Origin: Mycteria americana
Lineage: Eukaryota > Chordata > Aves > Ciconiiformes > Ciconiidae
Assembly: GCF_035582795.1 (NCBI RefSeq)
Contig: NC_134366.1
Location: forward strand, 31,481,661 to 31,545,660
Reading direction: 5' to 3'
Length of the DNA stretch: 64,000 nt
Shown here piece by piece: positions 51,054 to 63,094 of this stretch (positions within the stretch are counted from its first letter, which is position 1; each line of letters begins with the position of its first letter). A program made the position numbers and the translations under genes. The notes beneath the pieces were generated by a model. The model did no database searches and was not told where the DNA came from. It worked only from the letters and a program-made list of their open reading frames with translations.

Positions 51054-51208
51054 GGAAAGAATGTACCCAGGACGAAAGCACAGCTGCAGCTATCTTCACT
51101 GTTCAAATGGATGACTATTTAGGAGGAAAGCCTGTGCAGAGTAGAGAAATTCAAGGATATGAGTCTACTGAGTTTTTGGGCTACTTCAAAGGAGGAATTA
51201 AATACAAG
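51054..51208 (+). CDS. SCIN: SCIN coding exon 2 (gelsolin domain 1 core)
   Basis: This exon encodes residues 67-118 and joins exon 1 in phase 1; a polypyrimidine tract and ttatttcag precede it. It carries the long actin-binding helix of gelsolin domain 1, [20 protein letters not shown] (72-91), with E74 at the usual calcium-ligand position. The end of the domain follows, [18 protein letters not shown] (101-118), the first half of the basic polyphosphoinositide-binding segment. The donor is aag|gtaaag in phase 0. Intron 1 is 4231 bp. The QMDDYL and GGIKYK wording is scinderin-like rather than gelsolin-like. The reading frame is intact, with all motif residues present. Confidence 0.95.
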
Positions 51209-52733
51209 GTAAAGAGCCAGCTGTCAAAATATATTCTAAAAATATATGTAAGATTGTCTCCCAGGTGAAATCAAATGTTTTGCTTTGTATCTGTTACTGA
51301 AAGTTTAAAAATTTTTTCTTAATGTTTAGTAAGTTTGGATCTGAACTACCTATCCCAAACTATAGGAGTCCCAGTAGTTACACAGAAAGCAGCAGCTTGT
51401 TTACCAGTGTCTCTTCCAATAACTGAAAACCTGTCCCAGTGATTTTTCTTTTTTTCTCCCCCAAATTAAGCTATTCTGAGATTTCATACTTGTCTGTCTA
51501 AGGGTGCTCACAGTAGGGACTCTGTTTGGGAGGCAGTAAATTTCACAGAAACCATTTCTATGTTGTAGACTGAATCATTTTGTTCAAATGCAGAACCCAA
51601 TGTCCTTAAGTGGTTAAAAACATGAGTAGGGTGGAAAAGACCAAAACCTCACTTTTGTCTAAAAATGGTGCTTTTGCAGTCCTACTGCAGTTTTTTTCTT
51701 TGAGGTAGGTAAAAAAACTCCCAAATACTTTTCATGAAAACTTTCTGTTTTAAAAAGCTGTAGTGCCAGCCTCCTTGTTGTGTCGCTTGCAGAAGCAGAA
51801 TCTTTGGAAGGAAATTTTTTGAGACGTCAGTGTTTTTTAAGAATAAAGTAATGTATCTCCTGAGAATCTCCTAGCAGGAGCTCTGGGAGCCATTGCTCAG
51901 TCAGCCTTTTTCCATTATGGAGGTTGTAACTTGTCACAGTCTACACAACCAACTTGAAGCTTTTAAATCTGCTTGTGTAAGAGAGCTGGACAGTGACCTA
52001 CCCACTCTTTTACATTTTTTTTTTTCTTTGTAATTTCAAGAGACACTTTCTATTCCAACCCAAGATCTGGGTCTCCTGGAAGAGTGGAGAACGCTGCCTC
52101 AGAGGCAGACAGCCAAGCCAGTTTACAGGAATAAGTTAGGCTTAAACTTAAACTTTATAGATTTAAATCAATAGTTAGGTCTCGCTTTCCCCCAGTTCGG
52201 TGCTCTTTGCTAAGTTGCAGATATTCCTTTCAGAAAATTACAGAGCTGCTGTGGAGTGACTCCTCCTTCTACACATAACCAGGCACTAAAAAACCCCAGA
52301 CCTCTGAATTTAAGGAAGTTGTGAATACTTGTAGAGGAGCTGCATATTCCTCTGCTTTCCCTCAGTCCTTATTTGATAACCTACTGATATTTGTCCTAAC
52401 AGTGTGGTTTGGCATTACCTTACCCTCTGGATGATGCAGCAAAGTGCAGTAAATCTTGTGCTTTCCCTTTCCCCATTCATCTGAAAACCCTTTGAAGCAG
52501 GGTGATATCTGCTCCCTCAGATAAAGGCTCACACCTGAGAGTTCAGCAGCAGCAGTGTTCCCCAAGTCTGCCTGGTCTGTGGTCAGCACTGTTAAACAGT
52601 ATATTATTTTGGCTCACCTCTTGCTGCATAAACTATTCCCCCCCCTGCTAGCTCCTCAGCTGTAGCAAAAAGGTAAATTTGCAGAAATCAAACTGAAATA
52701 AAGCTTGCTGCTTTGTTGTTTTGTTTTATTCAG
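51209..52733 (+). other. SCIN: SCIN intron 2
   Basis: The 1525-bp intron runs from gtaaag to ttattcag. It holds polypyrimidine runs near 51440 and 52015 and no recognisable exon or repeat. Confidence 0.85.
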
Positions 52734-52895
52734 GCAGGTGGTGTTGCCTCTGGATTTAATCATGTTGTTACTAATGATCTGAGTGCTCAGAGGCTTCTGC
52801 ATATCAAGGGCCGGAGAGTTGTAAGAGCCACAGAAGTCCCCCTGGCTTGGACCAGCTTCAACAGAGGAGATTGTTTCATTATTGACCTTGGAACT
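52734..52895 (+). CDS. SCIN: SCIN coding exon 3 (domain 1-2 linker and start of domain 2)
   Basis: This 162-bp exon is in phase 0 at both ends and encodes residues 119-172. It starts [12 protein letters not shown] (119-130), completing the first phosphoinositide-binding segment. It continues with [18 protein letters not shown] (138-155), the second basic lipid/F-actin-binding motif at the start of gelsolin domain 2, and [10 protein letters not shown] (163-172), where G163 and D164 occupy the domain-2 calcium-site positions. The acceptor is ttattcag|gca and the donor act|gtaagt, both strong. In the family the next exon should open with an EIYQWCG-type motif; I did not find one in the remaining 11.1 kb. 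The gene is therefore truncated by the window edge, with about three quarters of the protein outside it. Confidence 0.96.
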
Positions 52896-55800
52896 GTAAG
52901 TCTTTCCTAGAGCAAAACACACTGAAAAGTAAGAGATGCAGCATCCTTTCTAAGGTCTGAATCATGCCCTAAAATGCACAACTGATTTTGTCACTCACCC
53001 AAACTGACACAAAGAATCTGCTTTAGAAAATCAGTTTTGGTGTCATGACACTCTGAAGGTTCAAAACTGCCCTAAATGTTTTCTGAGGTATGCACAGATT
53101 ATCCTTCAGGAAACAGTTCTTTCCCACTCCAGGCATTGGGATTTTTTACTACTGATGTTTGAACCTTAAGCTGTTCACAGTAAGTCCTGTCTGACTTTGA
53201 CACTACCAGCTGCATGGGATCAGTGCTAGGGTTCAGAGCAGAACACAGATTGGACCTTTCTCCTAAGAGCTTTCTTCATGTTCATAAAACTTTGACGTGG
53301 CAATTCACCCTAAAGAAATAGCTGCAAAAGAAGTTGTAATAATAAACTTGTCATACAATGTGTTATAAAACTACTTGAGTATTTCAAGAGATCACTTGAG
53401 AAGCAATCCCATACTTCAGGGCTTTCTGCTGCAAGCAAGTAGAGAGACTTAGCGCAGAAGTATATGGACAGATAAGATAATTTTGCTTGCTTCAGATGAC
53501 TTATAGTACTGTCACCTTAGTATCAAAAAGTCTTAAAATGAGTTCTAAAAGTAGCAGCTGGGATGTAGTCCATGCCAGTTAGATGCTAGTTATCTGTTTG
53601 AAATTATTCCCATGCCTGATATGCTGATATGTATAAAATTAAGAGCATACGAAAGAAAATAGTTTATCTGCAAGGCAGCAACTGCAGTTGGTCTTAACTA
53701 TAATGCTTCACAAGGAAGTGGTCAGCTATTTCGGCAAGATTTCAGAGAAGAGTTCCCTGACGTATTTAAAAGAGGAGCTATTCTGAACTCATGTTATGTG
53801 TTTGGCTGTTTATTCTGAAAAGCATCCCCTGGTGTGATATAGAAGATATTGGTATCAAGTAACTATATTGATTATGTCCGTTAGAATTTTACGATGCTTA
53901 GCAGCCTTCAGATGGAACAACAACCAGTGTTTTGCTAACCTTATCCCATTCCTCTTAAGGCACTGTGGTCTATCTGGAACAGTTAAGTGATCAGTATCCA
54001 AACAGTTGTCTCTCAATGTCACTTTATATTTAGAATGCATAGAAGACTCAAATCATCTATTCCCTTTCGGAGTTAACCCATGGGAGATGGGAAAGTTGGA
54101 ACTAAACATTGACAGAAAGTGCTGCTTTTGCAGTTAGGCTGTCACTGGGCTTGAGTTTTCTGGTTTGGAGTTAACCTCCCATGGACACCCTGTGGAACTG
54201 GGTGTACCCCATGAATTTGACTTGTCCTGACCCTTATTGTGCCACAGTTCCCCAGTTCACCTAAAGTAATTACTCGGGTCACACTGCAGGCATGGCAACG
54301 ACACTGATGAAACGCACTGTGGGTATATAGCGGTGTTACGTGTGTAGCTTTGGGTTCATCCCTTTTTGAGATTTGTTGAGAGGAAAGCACTGTCACAAAG
54401 CAATTTAAATGTAACATGGCTTTAGAGTCTTGATTTCTAATGCTGAATGTACATTGTGAGCCTTTTTCTTTTAGTATAGCTTCACTCTGGTTTCTGATTT
54501 CCTGTTTGACAAGACAGAGGTCAAGCAGCGATGCAACCCTGTGCCTTTGTAGGAAGGCAGATTAGATGTGAACAACATCTAGATTTCTTCTTTACCACGC
54601 TATGGGAAATGTCAGTCAAATCACATAACTAATAACAGTTCTTGGTCTTGCTATGTCAGTGGTATACCGGGGTAGGTTTTCTTGAATGTCTTAACAAGTT
54701 AAAGAAAAAAGTGTTTCAGCATCCAGACATTTGTAGTAATTTCATCATAGGTTATTACGTAAAACAGAGCTTTCTTGTGGGAGATGAAAAACAATGTGTG
54801 ACATAATCCAAGATGAAGATATGTAAGTCTAGTGAAGTGCCTATGGAGAAATAGGTCTGGTAGAAAATACACTGTCACAGTGGAAATCTTGAGCAAGTTT
54901 TATAAGAACTATACTTCAAGCTGAAATAACTGTATTTCAGATTGAAATTTTCCATGACTAGAGGTCCATTGTAAATGGGTGAGTCTTCATAGGAGCTCTT
55001 AACTGAATTTAGGGGTCCTTTAAAAAAATAAAATAAAAAAAGGATTTTGGCTCAAGTAGATTCCTTTACTTAATAATTGAAATAAAATGAATCTTAAATA
55101 GGGTTGCTCTTGAGTCTTGGGATTTATCGCAGGGCACTACTGAATCATTGAGAATAATGGGCAGTAATTGCATAAAATAATGAGCTTATGGTCAGTGCTT
55201 TTAATATCAAATTATTGTAGCATGTCAAATAAGATGAATTTCCAAGACTTACTTTCCCCAGTCTCTTAGCTAACCAGATGGATGGTCTCCATGTCACTGC
55301 AAAACTGCTTGTGCAGTCCATTTCCTGTTACATTTTATCAAGCCACTTATCTAACATAATGAAAAATCATTTCCGTTTTCCCACTCAGCTCAATTACAGC
55401 AGTATTTTAAACCTGTGGTTTGAACAGATAAGGGAAAATTAAGAAAGGTAATTATTATCAGGAATAAAATCATTAAAGTCATTAAGGTTTCCCTCCCAGT
55501 GATAAAGCCTTAAGTAAAAAGCATTTGTGTGCATTTCCAGCTAGGTTCACATTTACAGTTCAGGTTCTGATGGTTACCTCATACCTAGATAAACCACACT
55601 TGCAGCACTTCAGACCCAGGTCTCATCTTGTCTCCTTTGAACTCTCTAGACTGGACAGACATTAGCTGCAGATGGCAGAGAAAACACTGTCTTTGATACG
55701 AGGCGGGTCATTAGCTGTGGATAACGTGCAAAGACCTTTTATTCAAACAGTCTTCTGTGAGACCATGACATGAGCGCTGTGACCACCAGCCTGATGCTCC

Positions 55801-58800
55801 AGTGCAATGAGTGATCCAGGAGGGTGCCTGGGGTGCCAGACCCTAATTTATGATCATGGTTTTTTTTTCTACAAGGGATTTCCATGACACCTTGATGAAC
55901 CTGGGAATCTCCCTGTAAGGGAGCCTTTGGGACAGGGCAGGCAAGACGAGTGCCAGGCAGTTGCTGAGGAGGCTTTGTACAGTCCTGGAGTAGAGCGTGC
56001 CTTACCTTGCCAGGTGCTGCATAGTGCATGCTGTCCTGCCATAGCTGTGCTCAAGCCCTCCCAGAAGCCATGGTCTTCTGCCACACTTCCCATCCCGTCC
56101 TTTGGGCTGGAGGGTGCTGAGCTCTTCCTGGTGTCCCACCTGAGAGGCACCAGGGTGGGCTTGGCAGTTCTTGGTGGCTGTAAACTGTCTGGCCTTGCTC
56201 TGTGCTGTCCCCTTTACCTCCAGATGCAGCTCTCCCTGCATCACCCCATCCTCCAGCCACCTCCCCTTAGCCACATCCTTCTTTCTTCCTCCATCACCAA
56301 GACAAATTCTCGAAACAGCAAGGGGCATGAGAGGGCATGGAAAATGACCGTGGAAGGGAAGGAAAAAGATTAATCATTGTGCCATTCAGTGAATAAAATA
56401 CTTTCCCAGGCTATTTTAGTATTATCCAGATGCATATGTTAATATAGCTTATATATGTATATTTCGGATAAGATGTGCTGAAGACTTTCATCTCTTGTCA
56501 ATTTTCTTAGTGATTGGTTTAAAGTGGGAAGGAAACTTATCAGTGTTGTGAAGTGCACCCTATGTACATTGGTGTACACCGGTGATGTACAAAATGTGAA
56601 TGTTGAGATGTGTTGATAATTTGGGTAGTTGGCAAAACACGGAGCAGAAGTAATGGGAGTAGCAATACAATAAAACTACATGAAGTGATCAGCTGATTTT
56701 ACTGAAGGCTTCTCAGTTTGGGAAGCTTGGCTGTATGAAGGCTGTCTCAAGTTGCATCCTTAGTGACCAGCAAAAATATTCTGTATGCATTTTTTCAGGT
56801 AGAGCTTTGTAAAATGTAAGACTTGGTTCTCTCTGGCTGACCTCCCTCATGATGGGAGGTGGCAGCAGCGGTGCTATGAGCCAAGTGGCTGCAGAGGGCA
56901 GGGAGAGGGCTGCGTACCGCTCAGCCTCCTGGAAGGTACTACGAGACAGTTGTTAAGGGGTGGGGGGGATGTATGATAAGTACCAAGCAGTTCTGAGCTT
57001 GGGCGTGATTGAGGATGGAAAGTTTTGTCAGTACAATCAAAGTTCTGGTGACAAAACGTTACCCTTCTTCCCAAAGGAAGCATGCAGATGGTGAGGTGAT
57101 AACTGTATCTCAAGTTAAGTGAAGACTGAAGGTAAACTGCACTCAGTTGTTCATCCTTCCCATTCCTATAGTGGTGCTTATAAACTGATTTTATGAACAG
57201 CCAAGAGGTTGCTGGCTTGAAATTTAAGAGCCTGCAGTGTGCTTAAAAACAACTTGTTGTGCCACTGAGCAATCAATGTATGTACTTCTCAAGGGCAGCA
57301 TGAATCAAAAGTGAAAATTGTGATGTTAGAACTCAAAAGTATGAGACTGAATAAAGCTGTGATCATGTATCTGTCAGTATGCTTCTACTTGAACTCCTGA
57401 CATAATATGTATGTCAAAAGGAAAAAGATTGCTGTCTTGCACAAAGACGCTAGAAAAAATACATCACACAAAAAGACTGGCTTTTTTATGACAGCTGCTT
57501 TTCATAGAAACTGTTAATTTGCTATAGATTAAATTGTGTTTACAAAAAGAAAATTAACTTCTGCTTTTTAACAGTAAAAGACCAAGAGGCCAGATACTCG
57601 CTTTATGATTATGACTACGGGGTATGATTCAGCATCACATTGCAACCTTAAGCACAGTTGTACTTTTGCTTGCTTCTGTAATCTCCCTGCCTTCTTGCCT
57701 GCACTATCTCTTCTAGGTGGCTTTGCTTCTCTTCCTTTAGAGAAACCAGTTCACAATCAGCATATTAATCGCTTTAATAAAGTCTGAGTATAAACAGGAC
57801 TAGAAGAGCAGATTCTTGCATGTTGGGAGTTCATCACTGGAAGTTTTGTCTTTCTAGTTGCTTTCCCTGGCACTAACAACTGACTCGTCATGTCCTTTTT
57901 CCATGTTTTTCATTCACATGTTTCTCCTACAACTAACATCTTCCCCAGTTTCCCCCAGCGGAGAGTTAAACTATTGCTCATGCTGTAGCAGGGAGTTGCC
58001 AAACAAGTAGCACAGCTTGAACTGAACTGCTTTAGTTCTTTATTAACTTTATGTACTTACGAACAGCTTAAGAATGTGGTTAAGTCTAGGCACAGTGCAT
58101 CTTAGTAAGCAAGCATCTCATTTTTCTGTGTATCTGTGAACCAATTATTTTTAGAGCTCCAGTAGTGTAAACTCCAGCATTCTGGAAATTGTTATAGTCA
58201 CAAAGTCATCAGATGGAGAAAAATAAATACTAAGCCTTTCTGTTCCCCCACTTCAGTTAGAGTATTCAGAGTATGTAGTTTTCCTTCATACTCTATGGAC
58301 TGGAAAGCTTCCCTTGCCCCAGCTTGTATGCAGAAAAGTGGCTGAAATGGAGACCATCATTAAAGCTTGAGGTGGAGAGGACATACATGTATGCACAAGG
58401 ATTCAGTTAGGTTACTTTTCTTCCTGATGCTGTAGGAAATCCAGATGTTTTGCTGCTTGAGCTGCTGTTACTTAGAATGAATACCCTCCTGGTACTCGCC
58501 CACTAATGCACTGTGGTATAGCAACAGCTATTCCCAGAATATCCTAGTAAAACAGGTGTGAGAAGAGAAATGAATGTAGTAAGTGTATGGCTGTGGTACA
58601 TCTGACTTATTTTTATTCTGACAATTTGTTTCAGTTGAATCAAATGGGAGACTCCAAGACTGGTTACAAAGACACTATTGTAATTATACCAGGGCCAGGC
58701 TCATGGTGGCCTCAGCAGCATTCTGGCTGAATGAATTCAGAGCTTGTTTCGGATTATCAAAACTCCACAACTTTCAAAGGTTCACTGTATTACAGTTTCA

Positions 58801-59155
58801 ATAAATGTAAAAGGCAGATTTGATGAATATGTGAAATGATTTTTTTTTTCCTTTTCCCTGCCTGTATCAATAATTCAACAGTCAAGACAGGAAAAAACAT
58901 TGAATAATTTATGGAGAAAAATGTCTCCAGAAGCCTATATTAACCTGGTTCAATCCAAATATTCTTCTTAATATATTATGTCAGTTCCTAAAAAAACTTA
59001 GTGTCAGTGAACTGACAAAAAGTGCTGTATCCTAGTCACTTTTATTCAGTTTTACTGTTCAGTTATTTTCCCTACCATTTGGACTTTGTTTTCTTGATTT
59101 AGGAAAAAAAAAAAAGCTCCCCACTCTTGCTTTAGGCTCTGTTTTATTTCCAAAA

Positions 59156-59182
59156 CTTGGTGTTTGAATGACAAACACCAAG
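59156..59182. repeat. 11-bp inverted repeat with 5-nt loop
   Basis: cttggtgtttg and caaacaccaag are perfectly complementary around aatga, within SCIN intron 3. Confidence 0.9.
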
Positions 59183-59916
59183 GTAACGTGCATTTGTTTT
59201 ACAAATACTTTTACTGAGAACTGAAGTCATTGGAAGCGTTTCTGTTGTTTGCAGTTCATATAAAAACTTTTTTCCAAGTCTGTTTGTATTTTGTATTGGC
59301 ATTTTTCCTTTAAATCTGTTAACTTTAATTTAACTAGAGACTATACTGTAACAAAGAACAGTTTCGGCTAAAATGAACTCTTGCCTTATCAGAACAGCTG
59401 TTGTATTAATGACCATGAGAATGAATGGGGTCTCAGCTAAGTGCATGCCAATTATTTTGATAGTAGCCTGATAAGATATGTATAAAAGCTTTGCCAATAT
59501 TTGTGCATGTTCAATCTGCCTCGAGCTTTGCTAGCTTTTTTTCCTACTTCCCTCAAGCAGTAGTATCTTAGGTTCACTCGCTAACGTGAGCATTAGGAGC
59601 GCAGGCTCCTTCGGGCACTCCTGCATCGCAGCTCCTCTCCTCCTGACCCACCTTTCTTTGCAAGCCTCATCAGCCTTTCTTCTACCTACCCACTGTGAAA
59701 CCACTGCAGTGGCTTTCTGTGATGTGGTTATTTGCCCAAGCTCTGATCTGCTTCTATCTAATAAGCAGAAGCAGCTGAGCCTAAGAAGAGAGGGAATTAA
59801 GGCAGTAATAACTTTACAAACCTTCTTTTCTTGCTGTTAGCCCTTTTGTATGAGTTGTGGGGGTAAAGAGAACATAGTATGGTGTTTCACATGAGTGAGC
59901 AGATTTAGGTGAAGCC

Positions 59917-59936
59917 TTTTTTTTTTTTTTTTTTTT
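59917..59936. repeat. T20 homopolymer
   Basis: Twenty consecutive T inside SCIN intron 3. No retrocopy is recognisable next to it. Confidence 0.95.
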
Positions 59937-61596
59937 GTGCTAAGCCCCTCTGCTTCATAGCTGTGCCTCTGTACCTAATGTTGTGGTTTATAGGAACAGA
60001 AGACAACATCCCGACTGACATACATTAAGTCAGCATAAGTTAAGTTATGTTGACATGACAGGATCCATACTATAGATTTAGCTGACTCGAGAGCGCTAAT
60101 TTTTTTTTTAATTGAGGTGCAATTACATTCTGGGAGTATGTTCTGGTGTAGATGTGGGCAAAGGTGGACAGGCTTAGGGTGCATCAGGGCCTGCCAGCAA
60201 AAAAAAGGGAGGCATACCAGCTTGTCCTACTTGGCTTAAAGTCTTTCCTTAATGAAAGCTTAATTTTAAAAAAAAATTATTTAAATTTTAATATTTTAAG
60301 ATTAGTGAGACTTAATCTCTTAAACATTTCTCTCTTATTTTCTACCAAAGTTGAAGTTTTGCAACAAATTTCCTTTGAATTAGAGTTTTGAAACCCATTT
60401 AATTTGTTTAGCTTTTTAATGTCTCCTTATGTAAGAGAATGCAAATCAACAATTACAGTATGGGCCTAGAAATTACTAGGTATTTCAACAAAGATACAGG
60501 TTTAAAACCCTTCATGACACGTTCAGGACATGTTTGTAACTAGAACAAGACTGTGAGTTCTTCACAGATTCAGGCTTCTTGGCTTTTGCTTTCATTGTCC
60601 TGGCTAAAATTCCCAGAAAAGACACCAGAATGCAGAGTATGTTTTCATTTGCCTCCAAACTGAGCAGGCTGCCAGCTGAATACAGAGGTGACTATGTGTT
60701 AGAAGGGAAAATTTGTTTTTGTCACTTCCGAAATAAGCAAATTTTATTGTTTGTTTTTCCTTCTCTTGCTCTACGTGCCATTTGGGGCTGGAGCAGGAAG
60801 GCAGGAGCTGCACTTTCACAATCCCCCTCCCTACAGGGAAAAGTGCCAAGGTACTATTTCTCAGAGTTACACATAAGCCATGCATAATCATCCTGCTGCA
60901 CGCTTCTGTATAGAAGCTAAATGTTGGGTCATTTGTAATGCGCTGGAGGAATCTCATGTGACTTGGTCAAGGTCGCTCTGCAGGCCAGAAGCTATCAGGA
61001 ATAAAAGCAGTGAATCCTGCCACTCTCAAACTAGAAGACCAAACCGTGTCCCCAAAATGTGCAGAGAGGAGAGACCTTGCTATGACCACAGGGTGCATGG
61101 CACAGACCCAGTTTGCCTTCCCGACCTCCCTCGGGAGCTCTAGGGTGGTCGCTGTGATTATTCATAACATTTTCTCATCCTCAGCTGCTAATTGTCCCAC
61201 TGTGATCTGACAAGTATATTGATATCAACAATCAATGTATCAGAATATCATGTAATACTTTAATATCATGTAACAGAATAGCTCTGTTCCATAGCATCTT
61301 TCTCACACTCTGTTGAAGAGATTAAAAAAAAAAAAATACTGCTAGTACAAACTTCTGAAAATAAAATGGGCTTGGCACAGGAATTACTGATGAATGAAGT
61401 TCCTTTTTTTTTGAGGGGAGTGAACACTTGAAGTCTATTTTCATTTTAATGGAAACATTTTTGTCAGCCCGCCAATTCAAAATAAGGTTAGCAAAACAAG
61501 CCTAAAAATAGTGAAGGTGTAGTACAGCTAAGAAATTGTGAAAGCACTGAGTGAGCTAAAGCTAAATACCGTATTATGGCTCTACTTGAGCTCTTT

Positions 61597-61616
61597 TATT
61601 TATATATATATATAAA
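61597..61616. repeat. (TA)n simple repeat
   Basis: A short TATATA run in SCIN intron 3. Confidence 0.85.
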
Positions 61617-62734
61617 AATAAATGCATGAATAATAAAATACAAGCCAAAAGCTCAGTGGACATGGTTAGATAACTAGCTGACTGTATTTCAGGTAAATCC
61701 AGATCTAAATATTAGCCTTGTCAAGAAGTGGCTTTAACTTTTAAAAATCTCTTTTTCTGCTTTTAATTTGTTAAAAACCCAATCCATCTAGAGATTGAAG
61801 TGGGTAAGTTATATCAGGAAGACAAACGTGTAAGTATCCAGCTGAACTTCTACCATGAGGCCTCAAAATTAGATACATTTAAAAATAGAGAAGATTATTT
61901 TACCTCAGAAGAGAAAATTAACTAACTCTAAGCTCCTGAGAGCTTGTAGCACTGAATGCTTAAGATACTTGTTTAGTGCTCATAGTAAATACAGTAAAAT
62001 ATTATATACTTTGGGACACTGTAATGACTTGTGGCTGCTCACTTCCTTCTATTAGATTATATCGTACGTGAAGTTTAGCTTTCGGGGTTTTAATAAAGAA
62101 TACTGTCTTTATTCTCTAGTGTTGAAAATAATCAGATTCTTGTTTCTCTGGCTTTTAAAATCAATATTTTTTAAATAACCACGGAAGATGGAGCTTATAG
62201 GAATGGTATGGCTCCATGTGGACTCCAGATCGAGGATGTTTTCAGACAGTGCTTGTTGATTCAAGTTTTCTTATGCGGCAGGAGAAAACCTTACCACACA
62301 AGGTTTCTCAAGGTTACAGCTAACAAAATTTCATATTTATTTATTTTAGTTTAGGACAAAAGTATTTAGGCCACATTACTTTGTGGGAACGTTTCTGTAG
62401 TTTAGGAATGTGGACTCCATAAGGAAAACAACGAAGTCTGCAAATCCAAAAATCTGAAATCCATTACTGTAACTTTTTAAAGGTCTTTCTCCTTCCTCAG
62501 GCTGATCTGAAGCCTAGAGCCAGTGGACTGTAGGAGAGCTCCGTTTAGTCACTTGCTGACTGAAGGCAAACTGGGAGAATATGCTGTGAATGTGGGGCAG
62601 CTAGGGTGCACTGTGCAGTGGGACCTTTAGGAGATGCTAAGAAAAGAAAATGTGAATTTCTTGTCTGAGAAGTAAAGGTCTTTGTAATTTGCAGTGACAA
62701 TTTAAGTCTCGCAATATCCTTTGTGGTCAGTACA

Positions 62735-62805
62735 GTAAATACTACTCATTTTGTAGATGAGAATACTTGTTTGAGGTTGCACGGCCAGTTACCGAAAGAG
62801 CAAGA
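62735..62805 (-). mobile_element. MIR-like SINE relic
   Basis: The segment tactactcattttgtagatg, then a gap, then gaggttgcacggccagttac resembles the antisense MIR core (cattttacagatgaggaaac ... aaggtcacacagc). The match is weaker than that at 33520-33600. Confidence 0.4.
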
Positions 62806-62834
62806 GAAGGCTGACACGTACAACTGAAACTGAA

Positions 62835-63094
62835 CTCCCCCTGGGGAGGCTGGCTGGGGGGCACGGGCTGGGCATCGGTCAGCGGGTGGTGAGCAACTGC
62901 ATTGTGCATCGCTGTTTTGTATATCCTTTTATCATTATTATTATTATTTTCCCTTCCTTTTCTGTCCTATTAAATTGTCTTTATCTCAGCCCAGGAGTTT
63001 TACCTTTTTTCCGCTTCTCCCCCCCCATCCCACCGGGGGCAGTGAGCAGACGGCTGCGTGGAGCTTAGCTGCCAGCTGGGGTTAAACCAACCAC
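62835..63094 (+). mobile_element. Endogenous retrovirus LTR fragment (3' part)
   Basis: The sequence from the ggctggctggggggcacggg region through ggtcagcgggtggtgagcaa, an ATT-repeat, cctattaaattgtctttatc (with a poly(A)-like ATTAAA), and gccagctggggttaaacca matches the 3' portion of a widespread avian long terminal repeat that I know from many bird genomes. I cannot name its exact family. It is truncated at the 5' side, diverged, and has no retroviral coding sequence beside it, so it is a solo or partial LTR. It lies in the same orientation as SCIN, within intron 3. Confidence 0.8.

Noticed and set aside
55927-56373. Forward open frame of 148 codons inside SCIN intron 3
   Set aside because: It has overlapping reverse-strand open frames of similar size and no protein-like motif. 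It does not continue the gelsolin domain 2 expected after exon 3.
59917-59936. T20 run considered as the reversed tail of a processed retrocopy
   Set aside because: No coding sequence or target-site duplication is visible beside it, and such retrocopies are rare in birds.
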